A stretch of 64,000 nt of DNA from Aeromonas hydrophila subsp. hydrophila ATCC 7966. Lineage in GTDB: Bacteria > Pseudomonadota > Gammaproteobacteria > Enterobacterales > Aeromonadaceae. The stretch spans positions 4,205,501 to 4,269,500 of the forward strand of contig NC_008570.1 in assembly GCF_000014805.1 (NCBI RefSeq), written 5' to 3'. Numbering within the stretch: position 1 is the stretch's first letter; the number at the start of each line of letters is the position of its first letter. The position numbers were made by a program, and so were the translations under genes. Under the pieces are notes generated by a model. It did not search any database, was not told the origin of the DNA, and saw only the letters and a list, made by a program, of their open reading frames with translations. Below are positions 50,085 to 58,914 of the stretch, in pieces.

Positions 50085-50672
50085 ATGAAACGGTGGATCC
50101 AACATTTCTATCAACTGAACCGCCTCAACTGGCTGATGGTCTGGCTGCTACTCTGCTGCAGCATCATCCTGCTGTTTCCGGCCGGTTTGATGAAGGGGGC
50201 CGTCAGCCAATGGGCCGCCACACACGCCGCCTGGCTCGGCGTCGGCATGCTGATCGCCATCTCCTACTTCTGCAGTCAGGGCTTCCTGATCGCCTGGGAG
50301 TGGGCCTGTGACGAGTGGCAGTCCCGCCGCCAGCAGGATCAGCTGGCCCAGATGATCTCCTTTCTCGACTTCAACGAGAAGGCGGTGCTGCGCGAGTTCG
50401 TGCTGCAACGCAAAAGCGTCATAAACTTGCCGATCACCGAGCCTGCCGTCAAAAACCTGATGGATGCCGGTGTACTGACCTATGCCTATGGCAAACCGGT
50501 GCGCGAGAAAGAGGACGAGAACCAGATCCGCGCCCTGATGATCGCCCTGCCGGCCCGGCCGCTGCTCACCTACAAGGTATTGGGGCTGTCGCGCGGCAAG
50601 ATGAGCGACGAGCAGGTGGAGCAGATCATGAATGCCAGACCCAAGTTCGCTCAGAAAAGCTTCCAGCGCTGA
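50085..50672 (+). CDS. SieB-like superinfection-exclusion family membrane protein
   Basis: 195 residues. Two N-terminal membrane segments (WLMVWLLLCCSIILLFPAGL and WLGVGMLIAISYFCSQGFLIAW) precede a cytoplasmic domain (MISFLDFNEKAVLREFVLQ, INLPITEPAVKNLMDAGVLTY). The pattern resembles the SieB family (PF14163), phage proteins that block superinfecting phages. There is no phage context here, so it is probably a chromosomal homologue whose role is unknown. The ATG at 50085 has AGGG upstream. Confidence 0.55.
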   Translation: MKRWIQHFYQLNRLNWLMVWLLLCCSIILLFPAGLMKGAVSQWAATHAAWLGVGMLIAISYFCSQGFLIAWEWACDEWQSRRQQDQLAQMISFLDFNEKAVLREFVLQRKSVINLPITEPAVKNLMDAGVLTYAYGKPVREKEDENQIRALMIALPARPLLTYKVLGLSRGKMSDEQVEQIMNARPKFAQKSFQR

Positions 50673-50693
50673 TCTTCGTTCCCGCCAATAAAA

Positions 50694-50717
50694 AGAGCCG
50701 GCCCCTTGGCCGGCTCT
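50694..50717. terminator. Terminator shared by the SieB-like gene and mgsA
   Basis: AGAGCCGGCC and GGCCGGCTCT form a perfect 10-bp stem with a CCTT loop. The minus strand has a T5 run, so it is strongest for mgsA. Confidence 0.85.
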
Positions 50718-50732
50718 GTCGTTTCTGCCCCG

Positions 50733-51200
50733 TTACTGGGTTCTCGCCTTGAGATAGCCGGCGTAGTCCGGGATCTGCACGCTGAACGCCTGGCGCATGT
50801 GGGGGCTGTCCATGATGAAATCGGCGGTCGCCTCGTTGGTGGCGACCGGGATGTTCCAGACTGCCGCAAGGCGCAGCAAGGCCTTCACGTCCGGATCGTG
50901 GGGCACCGCATTGAGGGGATCCCAGAAGAAGATCAGCACGTCGATCTTGCCCTCGGCGATCAGGGCGCCGAGCTGCTGGTCGCCCCCCATGGGGCCGGAG
51001 AAGAGACAGGTGATGGGCAGTTGTGCCTGCTTGCCGAGCATGGTGCCGGTGGTACCGGTGGCGTAGAGGTGGTGGAGCTTGAGCTCCTCCTTGCGCCGCA
51101 TCACCCAGTTCAGCAGGGGGGTCTTCATGTTGTCGTGAGCCACCAGCGCCACTCGCTTGTGGGCCGCCATCTCACGGGCGATCTGTTCCATGGACATCAT
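50733..51200 (-). CDS. mgsA: Methylglyoxal synthase
   Basis: 155 residues from the ATG at 51200; the next codon at 51197 is also ATG. Family motifs: [17 protein letters not shown] with the substrate aspartate, [25 protein letters not shown] with a catalytic aspartate, and [24 protein letters not shown]. It converts dihydroxyacetone phosphate to methylglyoxal and phosphate, relieving phosphate-limited glycolysis. Longer in-frame extensions to 51389 run into the 3' end of the DUF885 gene and are rejected. Confidence 0.94.
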   Translation of the reverse strand: MMSMEQIAREMAAHKRVALVAHDNMKTPLLNWVMRRKEELKLHHLYATGTTGTMLGKQAQLPITCLFSGPMGGDQQLGALIAEGKIDVLIFFWDPLNAVPHDPDVKALLRLAAVWNIPVATNEATADFIMDSPHMRQAFSVQIPDYAGYLKARTQ

Positions 51201-51243
51201 CCGTAGCAGTGTTGTTTGAATAGAGCCGTATCCTAATCGAAAG

Positions 51244-51270
51244 CGGCGCCCGTTGCCTTGCCGGGCGCCG
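51244..51270 (-). terminator. Terminator after the DUF885 gene
   Basis: CGGCGCCCG and CGGGCGCCG form a 9-bp stem, followed on the minus strand by CTTT. Moderate. Confidence 0.55.
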
Positions 51271-51279
51271 TAACTGTGA

Positions 51280-53385
51280 TCACTTCGACTGTTCAATCCA
51301 CTGCTTGTTCTTCTGCTCCAGCACCGAGATGGGCAGCATGCCGTATTCCAGCACATGGTGGTGGAACGCCTTGAGGTCAAAGCCTCCACCCAGCGCCTGC
51401 TCGGCCGACTCCCGCATCCGGATCAGCGCCAGCTGGCCTGCCTTGTAGGAGGTCGCCTGACCGGTATAGGCCATGTAGCGCGGCACCTCGGAGCTGATGT
51501 CCCCCGCCCCCAGCGCCGAGTTCTCCTTCATGTAGTTGACGGCCTGGTCGTGGCTCCAGCCATACCAGTGGATGCCGGTATCCACCACCAGCCGCATGGC
51601 CCTCAGCATCTCCTCGTTGAGGCGGCCGAAGTACTGCAGCTGGTTGTTGAAGGCGGACGATCCCTCGACCTTCACGTCCCCCACCGCCGGATCATAGAGA
51701 CCGCGCCCCTGATAGAGCCCCATGTCGTGATCCGCCAGGTATTCGGTGTAGAGCGCCCAGCCCTCCGCATAGGCGGTGTAGGAGGCGTTCGCCACGTACT
51801 GCGGGAAGTCGGGATCCTTGGCGGCCAGCTCCTGGGCGATGGTGATCTGGAAGTGGTGGCCCGGCGCCGCCTCGTGGGCCAGCAGGGTGCTGATGTTCCA
51901 GCTCTGCAGACCATAGGGGTAGTAGGTGTTGAGGAAGAACTGCCCCTTGCGGCCGGTCTGCGGGTTGCCGTCCTGATACCAGGCCACCCCGCCGTATGGC
52001 GCATCCGCATAGGAGACGGGCACCACCTCGTAATCCAGCTTGGGAATGGTGCGCTCGGCATCGAAGAAGTCTGGCAGCACCAGCGCCGCCTTGCTCTTGA
52101 AGGCGTTGTACTCCTGCAGTGCCCGCTCGTGTTCGGCCAGCGCCTGCTGCTGCGGTCCGCTCAGGGTCGCCCCGGCGGCATTGTCCGGGTTGAGGCCGGC
52201 CGACCAGACCGCCAGCGGGTTCTGATAGAAGAAGGCCGGCTCGTTCAGATAGCGGAAGAAGGCGTAGATCTGGCCGCTCTGCTTGCTCTGGGCCACGTCG
52301 TCGCTGTCACACTTGCCGACGGTATGGCACACCTTGACCATGGCGCCGAAGATCCGCTCCACCTCGCTCAGCCCCAGCGCATGCACCTGCTCCGGCGTCA
52401 TGTCGGTGGTGGTGTGCTTCTTCAGCAGCCAGCGATACCAGTCGCGCCCGTTGGTCATGCCGCAGAAACCGTCGTCGCACTCGCCGCTGCCAAGGCGCAC
52501 CGCATAGGCGCCGCCGTGCTGGTAATCCAGGTAGTCGCGCAGCGCCAGATAGCGGCCGTTGATGCTGTCCAGCACCCCCTTGTACTCGCTGCGCTGCGCC
52601 TCGTCCGCCTCTCCCGGCAGTTGCTGCCAGCCAAGGTAGGAACCGGCGATCGCCTCCCCATCCAGCTTGCTGTTGAGCTGGGCCAGCAGCCGGTCCACCA
52701 GCTCGTCCGGCAGAGTGTTGCCCTGAGCGCTGCCCAGTTCGAACTGGTGCTTCACCTCGGCAAGGTAGCCGTCATAGGCCTTGAGCCAGGTGAGGTGCTC
52801 CTGATACCAGGCCAGTGGCGCGGTGGCGGCCCTCTCCTTGCCCGCCGGAACCGGTGCCGCAGCCGGGCGATCGAGGTCGCGCCGCCAGGCGGCATCCCCC
52901 GGTGCGACCCGCTCGGCCGAGCTCTGCTCGAAATAGTCGAAGCCGCGCTCGACGGTGCGGGCGGCCCTGCCGCTGGCCGGGGCGGCCCCCACCTCATCGG
53001 CCAGATCCACCACCCGGTTGCGGAAGTGATGGATCGGGATCTGGGACTGGGGCAGATCGTAACCCGCCAGGTTGATCTGCAGATCCCAGCGGATCATGTC
53101 GTAGAACAACCGGTCCCGTTCGCTCAGCACGCTCGAGTCCAGGGCATCCAGCCGTTTGAGCAGGGAACTGTCGAGGGCCTTGCGCTTGGCGATGCTGGCG
53201 GCATCGATGGCAAAACCGTAGGGGTCGAGCGCCTGGCCCTCGCGCAGGGCTTCGTCCATGGTCTGCATCAGAGAGGCCTTGGTGGCGGCGGGATCCGCCG
53301 GGGCGTTGGAGCTGTTGTCGTTGCAGGCAGCGAGCGAGAGTGCGATGGCGCAAGCCAGCGCCAGCTTGTTGGGCAAGAAGTGCAT
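51280..53385 (-). CDS. DUF885-family lipoprotein (putative zinc carboxypeptidase-like)
   Basis: 701 residues with a lipobox LAAC after the signal ([12 protein letters not shown]), so it is anchored in a membrane. The DUF885 domain covers the rest; [14 protein letters not shown] contains an HExxxGHH-type motif that looks like a metal site, and [13 protein letters not shown] follows as in the family. Some DUF885 members behave as metallopeptidases, but activity here is unproven. A 10-bp inverted repeat (53491-53519) sits upstream of its start. Confidence 0.8.
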   Translation of the reverse strand: MHFLPNKLALACAIALSLAACNDNSSNAPADPAATKASLMQTMDEALREGQALDPYGFAIDAASIAKRKALDSSLLKRLDALDSSVLSERDRLFYDMIRWDLQINLAGYDLPQSQIPIHHFRNRVVDLADEVGAAPASGRAARTVERGFDYFEQSSAERVAPGDAAWRRDLDRPAAAPVPAGKERAATAPLAWYQEHLTWLKAYDGYLAEVKHQFELGSAQGNTLPDELVDRLLAQLNSKLDGEAIAGSYLGWQQLPGEADEAQRSEYKGVLDSINGRYLALRDYLDYQHGGAYAVRLGSGECDDGFCGMTNGRDWYRWLLKKHTTTDMTPEQVHALGLSEVERIFGAMVKVCHTVGKCDSDDVAQSKQSGQIYAFFRYLNEPAFFYQNPLAVWSAGLNPDNAAGATLSGPQQQALAEHERALQEYNAFKSKAALVLPDFFDAERTIPKLDYEVVPVSYADAPYGGVAWYQDGNPQTGRKGQFFLNTYYPYGLQSWNISTLLAHEAAPGHHFQITIAQELAAKDPDFPQYVANASYTAYAEGWALYTEYLADHDMGLYQGRGLYDPAVGDVKVEGSSAFNNQLQYFGRLNEEMLRAMRLVVDTGIHWYGWSHDQAVNYMKENSALGAGDISSEVPRYMAYTGQATSYKAGQLALIRMRESAEQALGGGFDLKAFHHHVLEYGMLPISVLEQKNKQWIEQSK

Positions 53386-53490
53386 GGTGTAGTCCTTTAA
53401 CCGTTGTTATTGTTTGTCCCCAATAAGGGGTTCCAATAGTGCATCTCTCCCGCGGACTTTTTTGCGACCTGATTAACAAAAATAAGCTTA

Positions 53491-53519
53491 CTTTTCATGA
53501 TGATAAGTCTCATGAAAAG
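53491..53519. promoter_or_regulatory. 10-bp inverted repeat between bfr and the DUF885 gene
   Basis: CTTTTCATGA (53491-53500) and TCATGAAAAG (53510-53519) are perfect complements around nine bases, 106 bp upstream of the DUF885 start and right after the bfr terminator. It looks like an operator; the protein is unknown. Confidence 0.5.
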
Positions 53520-53536
53520 CTATGCAGCCAGACATT

Positions 53537-53562
53537 AAAAAACCCGCCGCAGCGGGTTTTTT
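53537..53562 (-). terminator. Terminator of bfr
   Basis: AAAAAACCCGC and GCGGGTTTTTT form an 11-bp stem around a four-base loop with a T6 run on the minus strand. Confidence 0.88.
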
Positions 53563-53587
53563 AATCGTTTTTTCATGCCATAACTAT

Positions 53588-54067
53588 TCAGGAGCCGCCG
53601 TGATGCAGCTGGGACTGCTGATAGTTCTCCAGCCCGATGCGATCGATGAGATCGAGCTGGGTCTCCAGCCAGTCCACGTGCTCCTCCTCGTCTTCCAGGA
53701 TCTCCTGGAACAGGTCGCGGCTGATGTAATCCTGCACCGACTCGGCGTAGGCGATGGCGACCTTCAGGTCCGGGATGGCATCCATCTCCAGCGACAGGTC
53801 GCAGCGCAGCATCTCCTCCACCGTCTCGCCGATGCGCAGCTTGCCCAGATCCTGCAAGTTGGGCAGCCCTTCCAGAAACAGCACCCGCTTGACCAGCTCG
53901 TCGGCGTGTTTCATCTCATCGATGGACTCGTGATACTCCTTGTGACCGAGCGCCTTGAGGCCCCAGTCATCGTAGATGCGGGCATGCAGAAAATATTGGT
54001 TGATGGCTATCAGCTCATTGGCCAGCACCTTGTTGAGGTGGGCAATGATCTTGGGATCTCCTTTCAT
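53588..54067 (-). CDS. bfr: Bacterioferritin
   Basis: 159 residues. The four-helix ferritin fold carries ferroxidase ligands Glu18, Glu51 and His54, and the haem ligand Met52 in the [12 protein letters not shown] stretch; the later helices keep a [13 protein letters not shown] ferroxidase segment. It stores iron in a 24-mer, with haem helping reduction and release. The bfd gene lies upstream on the same strand, the common partner, but a hairpin at 54143-54158 separates them. Confidence 0.95.
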   Translation of the reverse strand: MKGDPKIIAHLNKVLANELIAINQYFLHARIYDDWGLKALGHKEYHESIDEMKHADELVKRVLFLEGLPNLQDLGKLRIGETVEEMLRCDLSLEMDAIPDLKVAIAYAESVQDYISRDLFQEILEDEEEHVDWLETQLDLIDRIGLENYQQSQLHHGGS

Positions 54068-54142
54068 CGACAGTGCTCCTTGGTTCGTGCCTGAGGCTGA
54101 GATCTTTAGAGCTTAGTCCAGAAAAGTGACAACAAAAGGTCC

Positions 54143-54158
54143 GGCGAGCCAGCTCGCC
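54143..54158 (-). terminator. Hairpin between bfd and bfr
   Basis: GGCGAGC and GCTCGCC form a 7-bp stem with a two-base gap, followed on the minus strand by GGACCTTTTG. It may reduce read-through from bfd into bfr, allowing the two to respond oppositely to iron. Confidence 0.55.
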
Positions 54159-54209
54159 TACGGGAAGGGATTGAAAAGACGGGCCGGTTTTACTGGCGAC
54201 AGGCCCTGC

Positions 54210-54416
54210 TCAGGCCACCTCGTAGTAGAGCGGCGCCTGTTCCAGCTCGGCTTTGTCGAGTTCGGCGGCGATGATCTCCATGGTCATGCGCACGCACTTG
54301 CCACACTGGGCACCCACTTCGAGCGACTGCTTGAGCTGGCGAAACTCGGTCTTGCCTGCCTGTACCGCCTTGCGGATCTGGGAATCTGTGATGCCGCGGC
54401 ACAAACAGACGTACAT
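54210..54416 (-). CDS. bfd: Bacterioferritin-associated ferredoxin
   Basis: 68 residues from the ATG at 54416. Four cysteines arranged as MYVCLCRG (Cys4, Cys6) and GAQCGKCVR (Cys38, Cys41) bind the [2Fe-2S] cluster, as in E. coli and Pseudomonas Bfd. It reduces bacterioferritin haem so that stored iron is released. A Fur-box-like sequence lies in its promoter region, consistent with induction under iron starvation. Confidence 0.92.
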   Translation of the reverse strand: MYVCLCRGITDSQIRKAVQAGKTEFRQLKQSLEVGAQCGKCVRMTMEIIAAELDKAELEQAPLYYEVA

Positions 54417-54450
54417 AGTGTTTACCTCATGCTGGATTGCCATGAAATCT

Positions 54451-54469
54451 AAATGAGAATGGTTCGTAG
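54451..54469. promoter_or_regulatory. Candidate Fur box upstream of bfd
   Basis: AAATGAGAATGGTTCGTAG matches about 10 of 16 positions of the Fur consensus core. Fur repression of bfd is well known in gammaproteobacteria, so the call is plausible but weak. Confidence 0.4.
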
Positions 54470-54553
54470 TGCAAATAACGATTGGTAATAAGATCCCCCG
54501 CTTGCCAGCCATCAACCCCTTGGTGACAATGCCCTGTCACTGAGGGAAACATC

Positions 54554-54865
54554 ATGCTCAAGAAACTGTTCACTGCCCTGTTTGGCGGCCAGCCCGCTGC
54601 GGTCGCCGAAGTCACTCCCACCGAATACGCCGGCTACCTCATCTATCCCGAGCCCATGGCCGAAGGGGGTCAGTATCGACTGGCTGGCCGCATCACCAAG
54701 GAGCTGGATGGCGTGCTGCAGACCCACCGCTTCATCCGCTCCGATCTGTTTGCCAACCCCGCCGATGCAGAGCGCTTCATGGTGCAGAAGGCACACACCT
54801 TCATCGACCAGATGGGGGATCGCATGTTCGAGCCCCGCAAACCGGCCGACAGCACCGCCTCATGA
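54554..54865 (+). CDS. HlyU-family small protein
   Basis: 103 residues matching the HlyU family (PF10115): EYAGYLIYPEPMAEGGQYRLAGRITKE, then HRFIRSDLF and FIDQMGDRMFEPR. PF10115 was named after a haemolysin activator, but many members are small proteins without a DNA-binding domain, and no helix-turn-helix is seen here. The ATG at 54554 has a GAGGG site. Its stop overlaps the tmcA start (ATGATG), so the two are coupled, and a role in tRNA modification or translation should be considered. Confidence 0.75.
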   Translation: MLKKLFTALFGGQPAAVAEVTPTEYAGYLIYPEPMAEGGQYRLAGRITKELDGVLQTHRFIRSDLFANPADAERFMVQKAHTFIDQMGDRMFEPRKPADSTAS

Positions 54866-56928
54866 TGCCGGCTGCGCTCGACGAGTTGCGCCAGGTGCTG
54901 GCTCGCACCGGTGAACGGCGGCTGATCTGGCTGGAAGGTGATGAGGCCGATTGCATCGCCCGAGCCGAGACGCTGCTGAGCGGCGTCAGCTACTGGCTGG
55001 GGGACGGCCCGAGCGAGCACCACCCGCAACCGGCGGCCAAGGCGTTGCAGCGGCTCGGTCAGGAGTGCGACACGCTTGTGTTTAATACTTTCAGCGGTTT
55101 TCACCCCGATGCATTCGGGGCGCTGGCGGGCACCTTGCGGGCAGGCGGCCTGCTGCTGCTGCTGACGCCCCCCAGAGCGCAATGGCCCGAGTATCCGGAT
55201 CCAGACCGGGTACGGCTGGTGGCACAACCGGAAGACATCGTGCTGGCGGGTCACGGCTTTCTCGCCCGGCTGGTGCGGCTGCTGGCGGGCGAGAAAGCCC
55301 TTGAGCTGACGCCACCAGCCACGACGACCCCATGGCAGCCGGTTGGGCCAGCGCGGCCATTGAGCTGTGATCAGGCCCGCGCCCTGCCCGCCATCCACAA
55401 GGTGTTGCACGGTCACCGCCGCCGCCCGCTGGTATTGAGTGCGGATCGGGGTCGCGGCAAGAGCAGCCTGCTAGGGCTGGCCGCTGCCGAACTGCTGCGC
55501 CAACAACCCGATCTGCAGATCGTGGTGACGGCGCCCTCCCAGGCCACGGTCGCCACCCTGTTTGCCCACGCCGCCCGTGCCCTTGAAGACGTACCACAAC
55601 TGCTGGCAGGGCTCAGCTACTGCTCGCCGGATCGGCTGGTGCACGAGCCGCTGCAGCCCGATCTGCTGCTGGTGGACGAAGCGGCCGCCATCCCCACCCC
55701 GCTACTGGAAGCCATGCTGGCCCGGCACGGCCGCATCGTCTTCGCCACCACAGAGCACGGCTACGAGGGCACGGGTCGCGGTTTTCACCTGCGCTTCAAA
55801 CGGGTGCTCGATCGCGAGACGCCCGGCTGGCAGGAGATCCACCTGGCCGAGCCGATCCGCTGGAGTAGCCGGGATCCGCTGGAGCCACTGGTGTTCCGGC
55901 TGCTCGGCCTCAACGCCGAGGTCGAAACGCCGCCAGCGCCCACCCAGCCTGGCTGGCGCCGGCTCGAGCAGGATGCACTGGCTGCCGACGAGGGGCTGCT
56001 CCATCGGGTATTCGGCCTGCTGGTGCTGGCCCATTACCAGACCACGCCGAGCGATCTGCGTTACCTGCTGGAGAGCCCAACCCTCGACATCCACCTGCTG
56101 GAGCAGGGTCCGCATCTGCTCGGGGTGGCACTGGTGGCCCGGGAAGGAGAGATAGCAGACGAGCTGGCCGAGGCGATCTGGGCCGGGCGACGGCGCCCGC
56201 GCGGCCACCTGCTGCCCCAATCGATGCTGGCGCACGCCGGCTTCAAAACCGCAGGCGCACGCAGCTACGCCCGGGTGATGCGCATCGCCATTCATCCAGC
56301 GCTCCATCGCCACGGGCTGGGGTCGCTCCTGCTGGCCCACCTCGAACAGCATTATCAGGCGGCAGGGCTCGACTATCTGGGCTCCGCCTTCTCGGCCAGC
56401 GCCGATCTGCTGCCCTTCTGGCGCAAGGCCGGGCTCAAGGTGCTGCGCATCGGCCTGCAGCGAGATGCCGCCAGCGGCAGCCACGCCGCCCTGCTGCTCA
56501 AGGCGCTGCAACCGACCTGTGCCGCCGAGCTGACCGACTGGCACCAACGCTTCGTGCGCCAGCTGCCCACCCTGCTGGCGGGCGAGCTGAAAAATCTTGA
56601 ATCCGAGCTGGTGTGGCAATGCCTGCGGGATGGTGAGGCCAGCTTGAGCAGGCTCGATGCTTTTGATCAGGATGAGCTGGCCTGCTTTGCCCACCACCAC
56701 AAACCGTTCGAGCTGTGCCAGCCCAGCCTGCAGCGCTGGCTGGCGGGCAACCTGACACAACTGGCAGAGCTTGACCCCGCCGAGCGGCAACTGCTGATCG
56801 CCACCATCTGGCAATATGCCGACTGGGGAGCGCTGGCGGCCAGGCTGCAACTGGCAGGCAAGCCGGCGGTCATCAAGGCGCTGCGCAGCCTGCTGGCCCG
56901 GCTGCTGCCGCCCGCTACCACTCGATAG
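54862..56928 (+). CDS. tmcA: TmcA, tRNA(Met) elongator cytidine acetyltransferase
   Basis: 688 residues, near E. coli TmcA (671). Domains: an N-terminal DUF1726-type region, a RecD-like helicase ATPase (Walker A SADRGRGKSSLL, Walker B/DEAD-like LLVDEAAAIPTPLLEAM), a GNAT acetyltransferase region (MRIAIHPALHRHGLGSLLLAHLE), and a C-terminal tRNA-binding part. It uses acetyl-CoA and ATP to make N4-acetylcytidine at the wobble position of tRNA(Met). It overlaps the HlyU-like gene by 4 bp and the convergent SDR gene by 14 bp. Confidence 0.93.
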   Translation: MMPAALDELRQVLARTGERRLIWLEGDEADCIARAETLLSGVSYWLGDGPSEHHPQPAAKALQRLGQECDTLVFNTFSGFHPDAFGALAGTLRAGGLLLLLTPPRAQWPEYPDPDRVRLVAQPEDIVLAGHGFLARLVRLLAGEKALELTPPATTTPWQPVGPARPLSCDQARALPAIHKVLHGHRRRPLVLSADRGRGKSSLLGLAAAELLRQQPDLQIVVTAPSQATVATLFAHAARALEDVPQLLAGLSYCSPDRLVHEPLQPDLLLVDEAAAIPTPLLEAMLARHGRIVFATTEHGYEGTGRGFHLRFKRVLDRETPGWQEIHLAEPIRWSSRDPLEPLVFRLLGLNAEVETPPAPTQPGWRRLEQDALAADEGLLHRVFGLLVLAHYQTTPSDLRYLLESPTLDIHLLEQGPHLLGVALVAREGEIADELAEAIWAGRRRPRGHLLPQSMLAHAGFKTAGARSYARVMRIAIHPALHRHGLGSLLLAHLEQHYQAAGLDYLGSAFSASADLLPFWRKAGLKVLRIGLQRDAASGSHAALLLKALQPTCAAELTDWHQRFVRQLPTLLAGELKNLESELVWQCLRDGEASLSRLDAFDQDELACFAHHHKPFELCQPSLQRWLAGNLTQLAELDPAERQLLIATIWQYADWGALAARLQLAGKPAVIKALRSLLARLLPPATTR

Positions 56929-57634
56929 GCTCGCCTCGCCAGTCGAGGTAGCTCAGCTCGCCATCCGGAGTCAGCCGCGCCATCAGCGTTACCAGATGCG
57001 CGGCAGCCTGTTGCGGGCTGTGCAGGCTGCCGGCGGCCAGGTTGCCGTGAAACGGTCGTGATAGCGCGGTATCCACCGTGCCCGGATGAAACGCCAGCAA
57101 CTTGACACCGGGCGCCCGTCTGGCGAGCTCGATGGCGGCACACTTGAGCAGCATGTTGAGAGCCGCCTTGGCGGCGCGATAGCCATACCAGCCCCCGGCG
57201 CGGTTGTCGCCGATGCTACCAACCCGGGCGCTGAGCACCGCCAGGGTACAAGGGCTCGACCCCAGCAGCGGCAGCAGCTGGCTGATCCAGCGCAGCGGCA
57301 GCAGGGCGTTGGTCTGGTAGAGCTGGGTCATGGCCTCGAGGTTGAGCGCCTCGAGCCGCTTCTCCGGCCGGATGCTTCCCTGCTGCAGCAGGCCGTTGCA
57401 GATCACCAGCCAGCGTGGCCTCGGCGCAAGCTCGCCGAGGCGGGCCACCACCTCTGCCAGCTGTTCATCACTGTAATCGCAGCGCAGCCAGTGCAGCTTG
57501 CTGCTGTTGAGCCCCGCCGGTTGCGGCTGGCGACTGACGGCGATGACGGGCGCGGCACCCGCCGCCAGCCAGTGCTCGACCAGGGCGCTTCCCAGCCCCC
57601 CGCCGGCGCCGATCACCACGACACTCTCTTCCAT
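56915..57634 (-). CDS. Short-chain dehydrogenase/reductase (CsgA-like)
   Basis: 239 residues from the ATG at 57634, which has an excellent AAGGGGG site. The N-terminal NAD(P)-binding motif is VVVIGAGGGLGSALVEHW, the catalytic serine lies in LAVLSARVGSIGDN, and the YxxxK motif is GYRAAKAALNM. Classical SDR fold; the pattern is like bacterial CsgA/YbbO-type SDRs of unknown substrate. Longer in-frame starts up to 57820 are rejected. It overlaps tmcA tail to tail by 14 bp. Confidence 0.88.
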   Translation of the reverse strand: MEESVVVIGAGGGLGSALVEHWLAAGAAPVIAVSRQPQPAGLNSSKLHWLRCDYSDEQLAEVVARLGELAPRPRWLVICNGLLQQGSIRPEKRLEALNLEAMTQLYQTNALLPLRWISQLLPLLGSSPCTLAVLSARVGSIGDNRAGGWYGYRAAKAALNMLLKCAAIELARRAPGVKLLAFHPGTVDTALSRPFHGNLAAGSLHSPQQAAAHLVTLMARLTPDGELSYLDWRGEPIEW

Positions 57635-57840
57635 GACAAGCCCCCTTGTGGCGAGTGTGATGGCCTTCTCCATCGCCCCGCGCTTTTCCTGATAGGCTGA
57701 TACGCGCCTTCCAGCCTGCGGGATCAAGCGGTTATGGAGGCGATCTTGTGTGGATCCCGCCGTCGTCGGCGGATCCATTCCTATACTGAGGGAAAACCGC
57801 AGCGGGTGCTGCCAGCGCAACCAGAAGCACGAGAGTGACC

Positions 57841-58854
57841 ATGATGTCCAAAGACGGGGAAGAGCGTAAATCCATCCTGACCGAGAGCGGCACCAACGAG
57901 CTCGAGATCATCGAATTCCACCTCAAGAAGCAGCTGCCCGATGGCCGCGAGAAAATAGCCTATTACGGCATCAACGTCGCCAAGGTGCGCGAGGTGATCC
58001 GGGTGCCGGAGACCACCGACTACCCCAATGCCCAGCGTCACATGGTGGGGGTCTTCTCCCTGCGCGAGCGGCTGATCCCGCTGGTGGATCTGGCCGGCTG
58101 GCTCGGCATCCGCACCAACCCGGACAACAGCAACAAGGTGGTCATCGTCACCGACTTCAACAAGATGGCAAACGGCTTCCTCATCGACAGCGTCAGCAGG
58201 ATCCACCGGGTCTCCTGGGAGGATGTGGAGTCCCCCAGCCAGTTCCTGGAGGCGGGCGAGAATGACTGCGTGGTGGCGGTGGTCAGGCGCGACGGCAACC
58301 TCATCATGATCCTCGACTTCGAGAAGATCATCGCCGACATCAACCCTGAGCTGAGCATGGAGAAGTACGATGTGACCCAGGATCGCAAGGTCATCATCGA
58401 CGATCGCATGATGGCCATGCGCCAGGCCAAAACCATTCTGGTGGTGGACGACTCCGCCTTCATCCGCAAGATGATCGAGACCACCCTGCGCACCGCAGGC
58501 TACAACGTGGTGACCGCCAAGGACGGGGGCGACGGGCTGGAGATGCTGATGGAGTTCGATCGCCTGTCGCAGGAGGAGAAGATCCCGGTGGCCGAGTTCG
58601 TCAGCGGCATCATCACCGACGTGGAGATGCCCCGCATGGATGGCATGCACCTGCTCAAGCGGCTGCGCGATACCCCCGCCTTCAAGACCACCCCCATCGT
58701 CATGTTCTCGTCGCTGATGAGCGATGACAACCGCCACAAGGCGCTGCAGCTGGGAGCCAACGACACCATCACCAAACCCGAGCTGGGTCGCATGGTCGGC
58801 ATGATGGACAACTTCCTGCTCGGCATCCCCATCCCCAGACCCGGCAACCTGTGA
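57841..58854 (+). CDS. cheV: CheV, CheW-receiver chemotaxis coupling protein
   Basis: 337 residues from the ATG at 57841; an in-frame GTG lies two codons upstream. An N-terminal CheW domain (ELEIIEFHLKKQ, YYGINVAKVREVI, MVGVFSLRERLIPLVDLAGWLG) is followed by a receiver domain (ILVVDDSAFIRKMIETTL, with the phospho-acceptor aspartate in GIITDVEMPRMDGMHLLKRL, and a conserved lysine in TITKPE). It couples chemoreceptors to CheA and may act as a phosphate sink. No other chemotaxis gene is nearby, so it stands alone. Confidence 0.93.
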   Translation: MMSKDGEERKSILTESGTNELEIIEFHLKKQLPDGREKIAYYGINVAKVREVIRVPETTDYPNAQRHMVGVFSLRERLIPLVDLAGWLGIRTNPDNSNKVVIVTDFNKMANGFLIDSVSRIHRVSWEDVESPSQFLEAGENDCVVAVVRRDGNLIMILDFEKIIADINPELSMEKYDVTQDRKVIIDDRMMAMRQAKTILVVDDSAFIRKMIETTLRTAGYNVVTAKDGGDGLEMLMEFDRLSQEEKIPVAEFVSGIITDVEMPRMDGMHLLKRLRDTPAFKTTPIVMFSSLMSDDNRHKALQLGANDTITKPELGRMVGMMDNFLLGIPIPRPGNL

Positions 58855-58877
58855 GGCCGCCGGTCGGCCACGCAAGC

Positions 58878-58901
58878 AAAAGGGCGCCGAGGCGCCCTTT
58901 T
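58878..58901. terminator. Bidirectional terminator between cheV and the yjiH-like gene
   Basis: AAAAGGGCGCC and GGCGCCCTTTT form a stem with a tiny loop and T4 on both strands. Confidence 0.85.
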
Positions 58902-58914
58902 GCTGCTTGATGGC

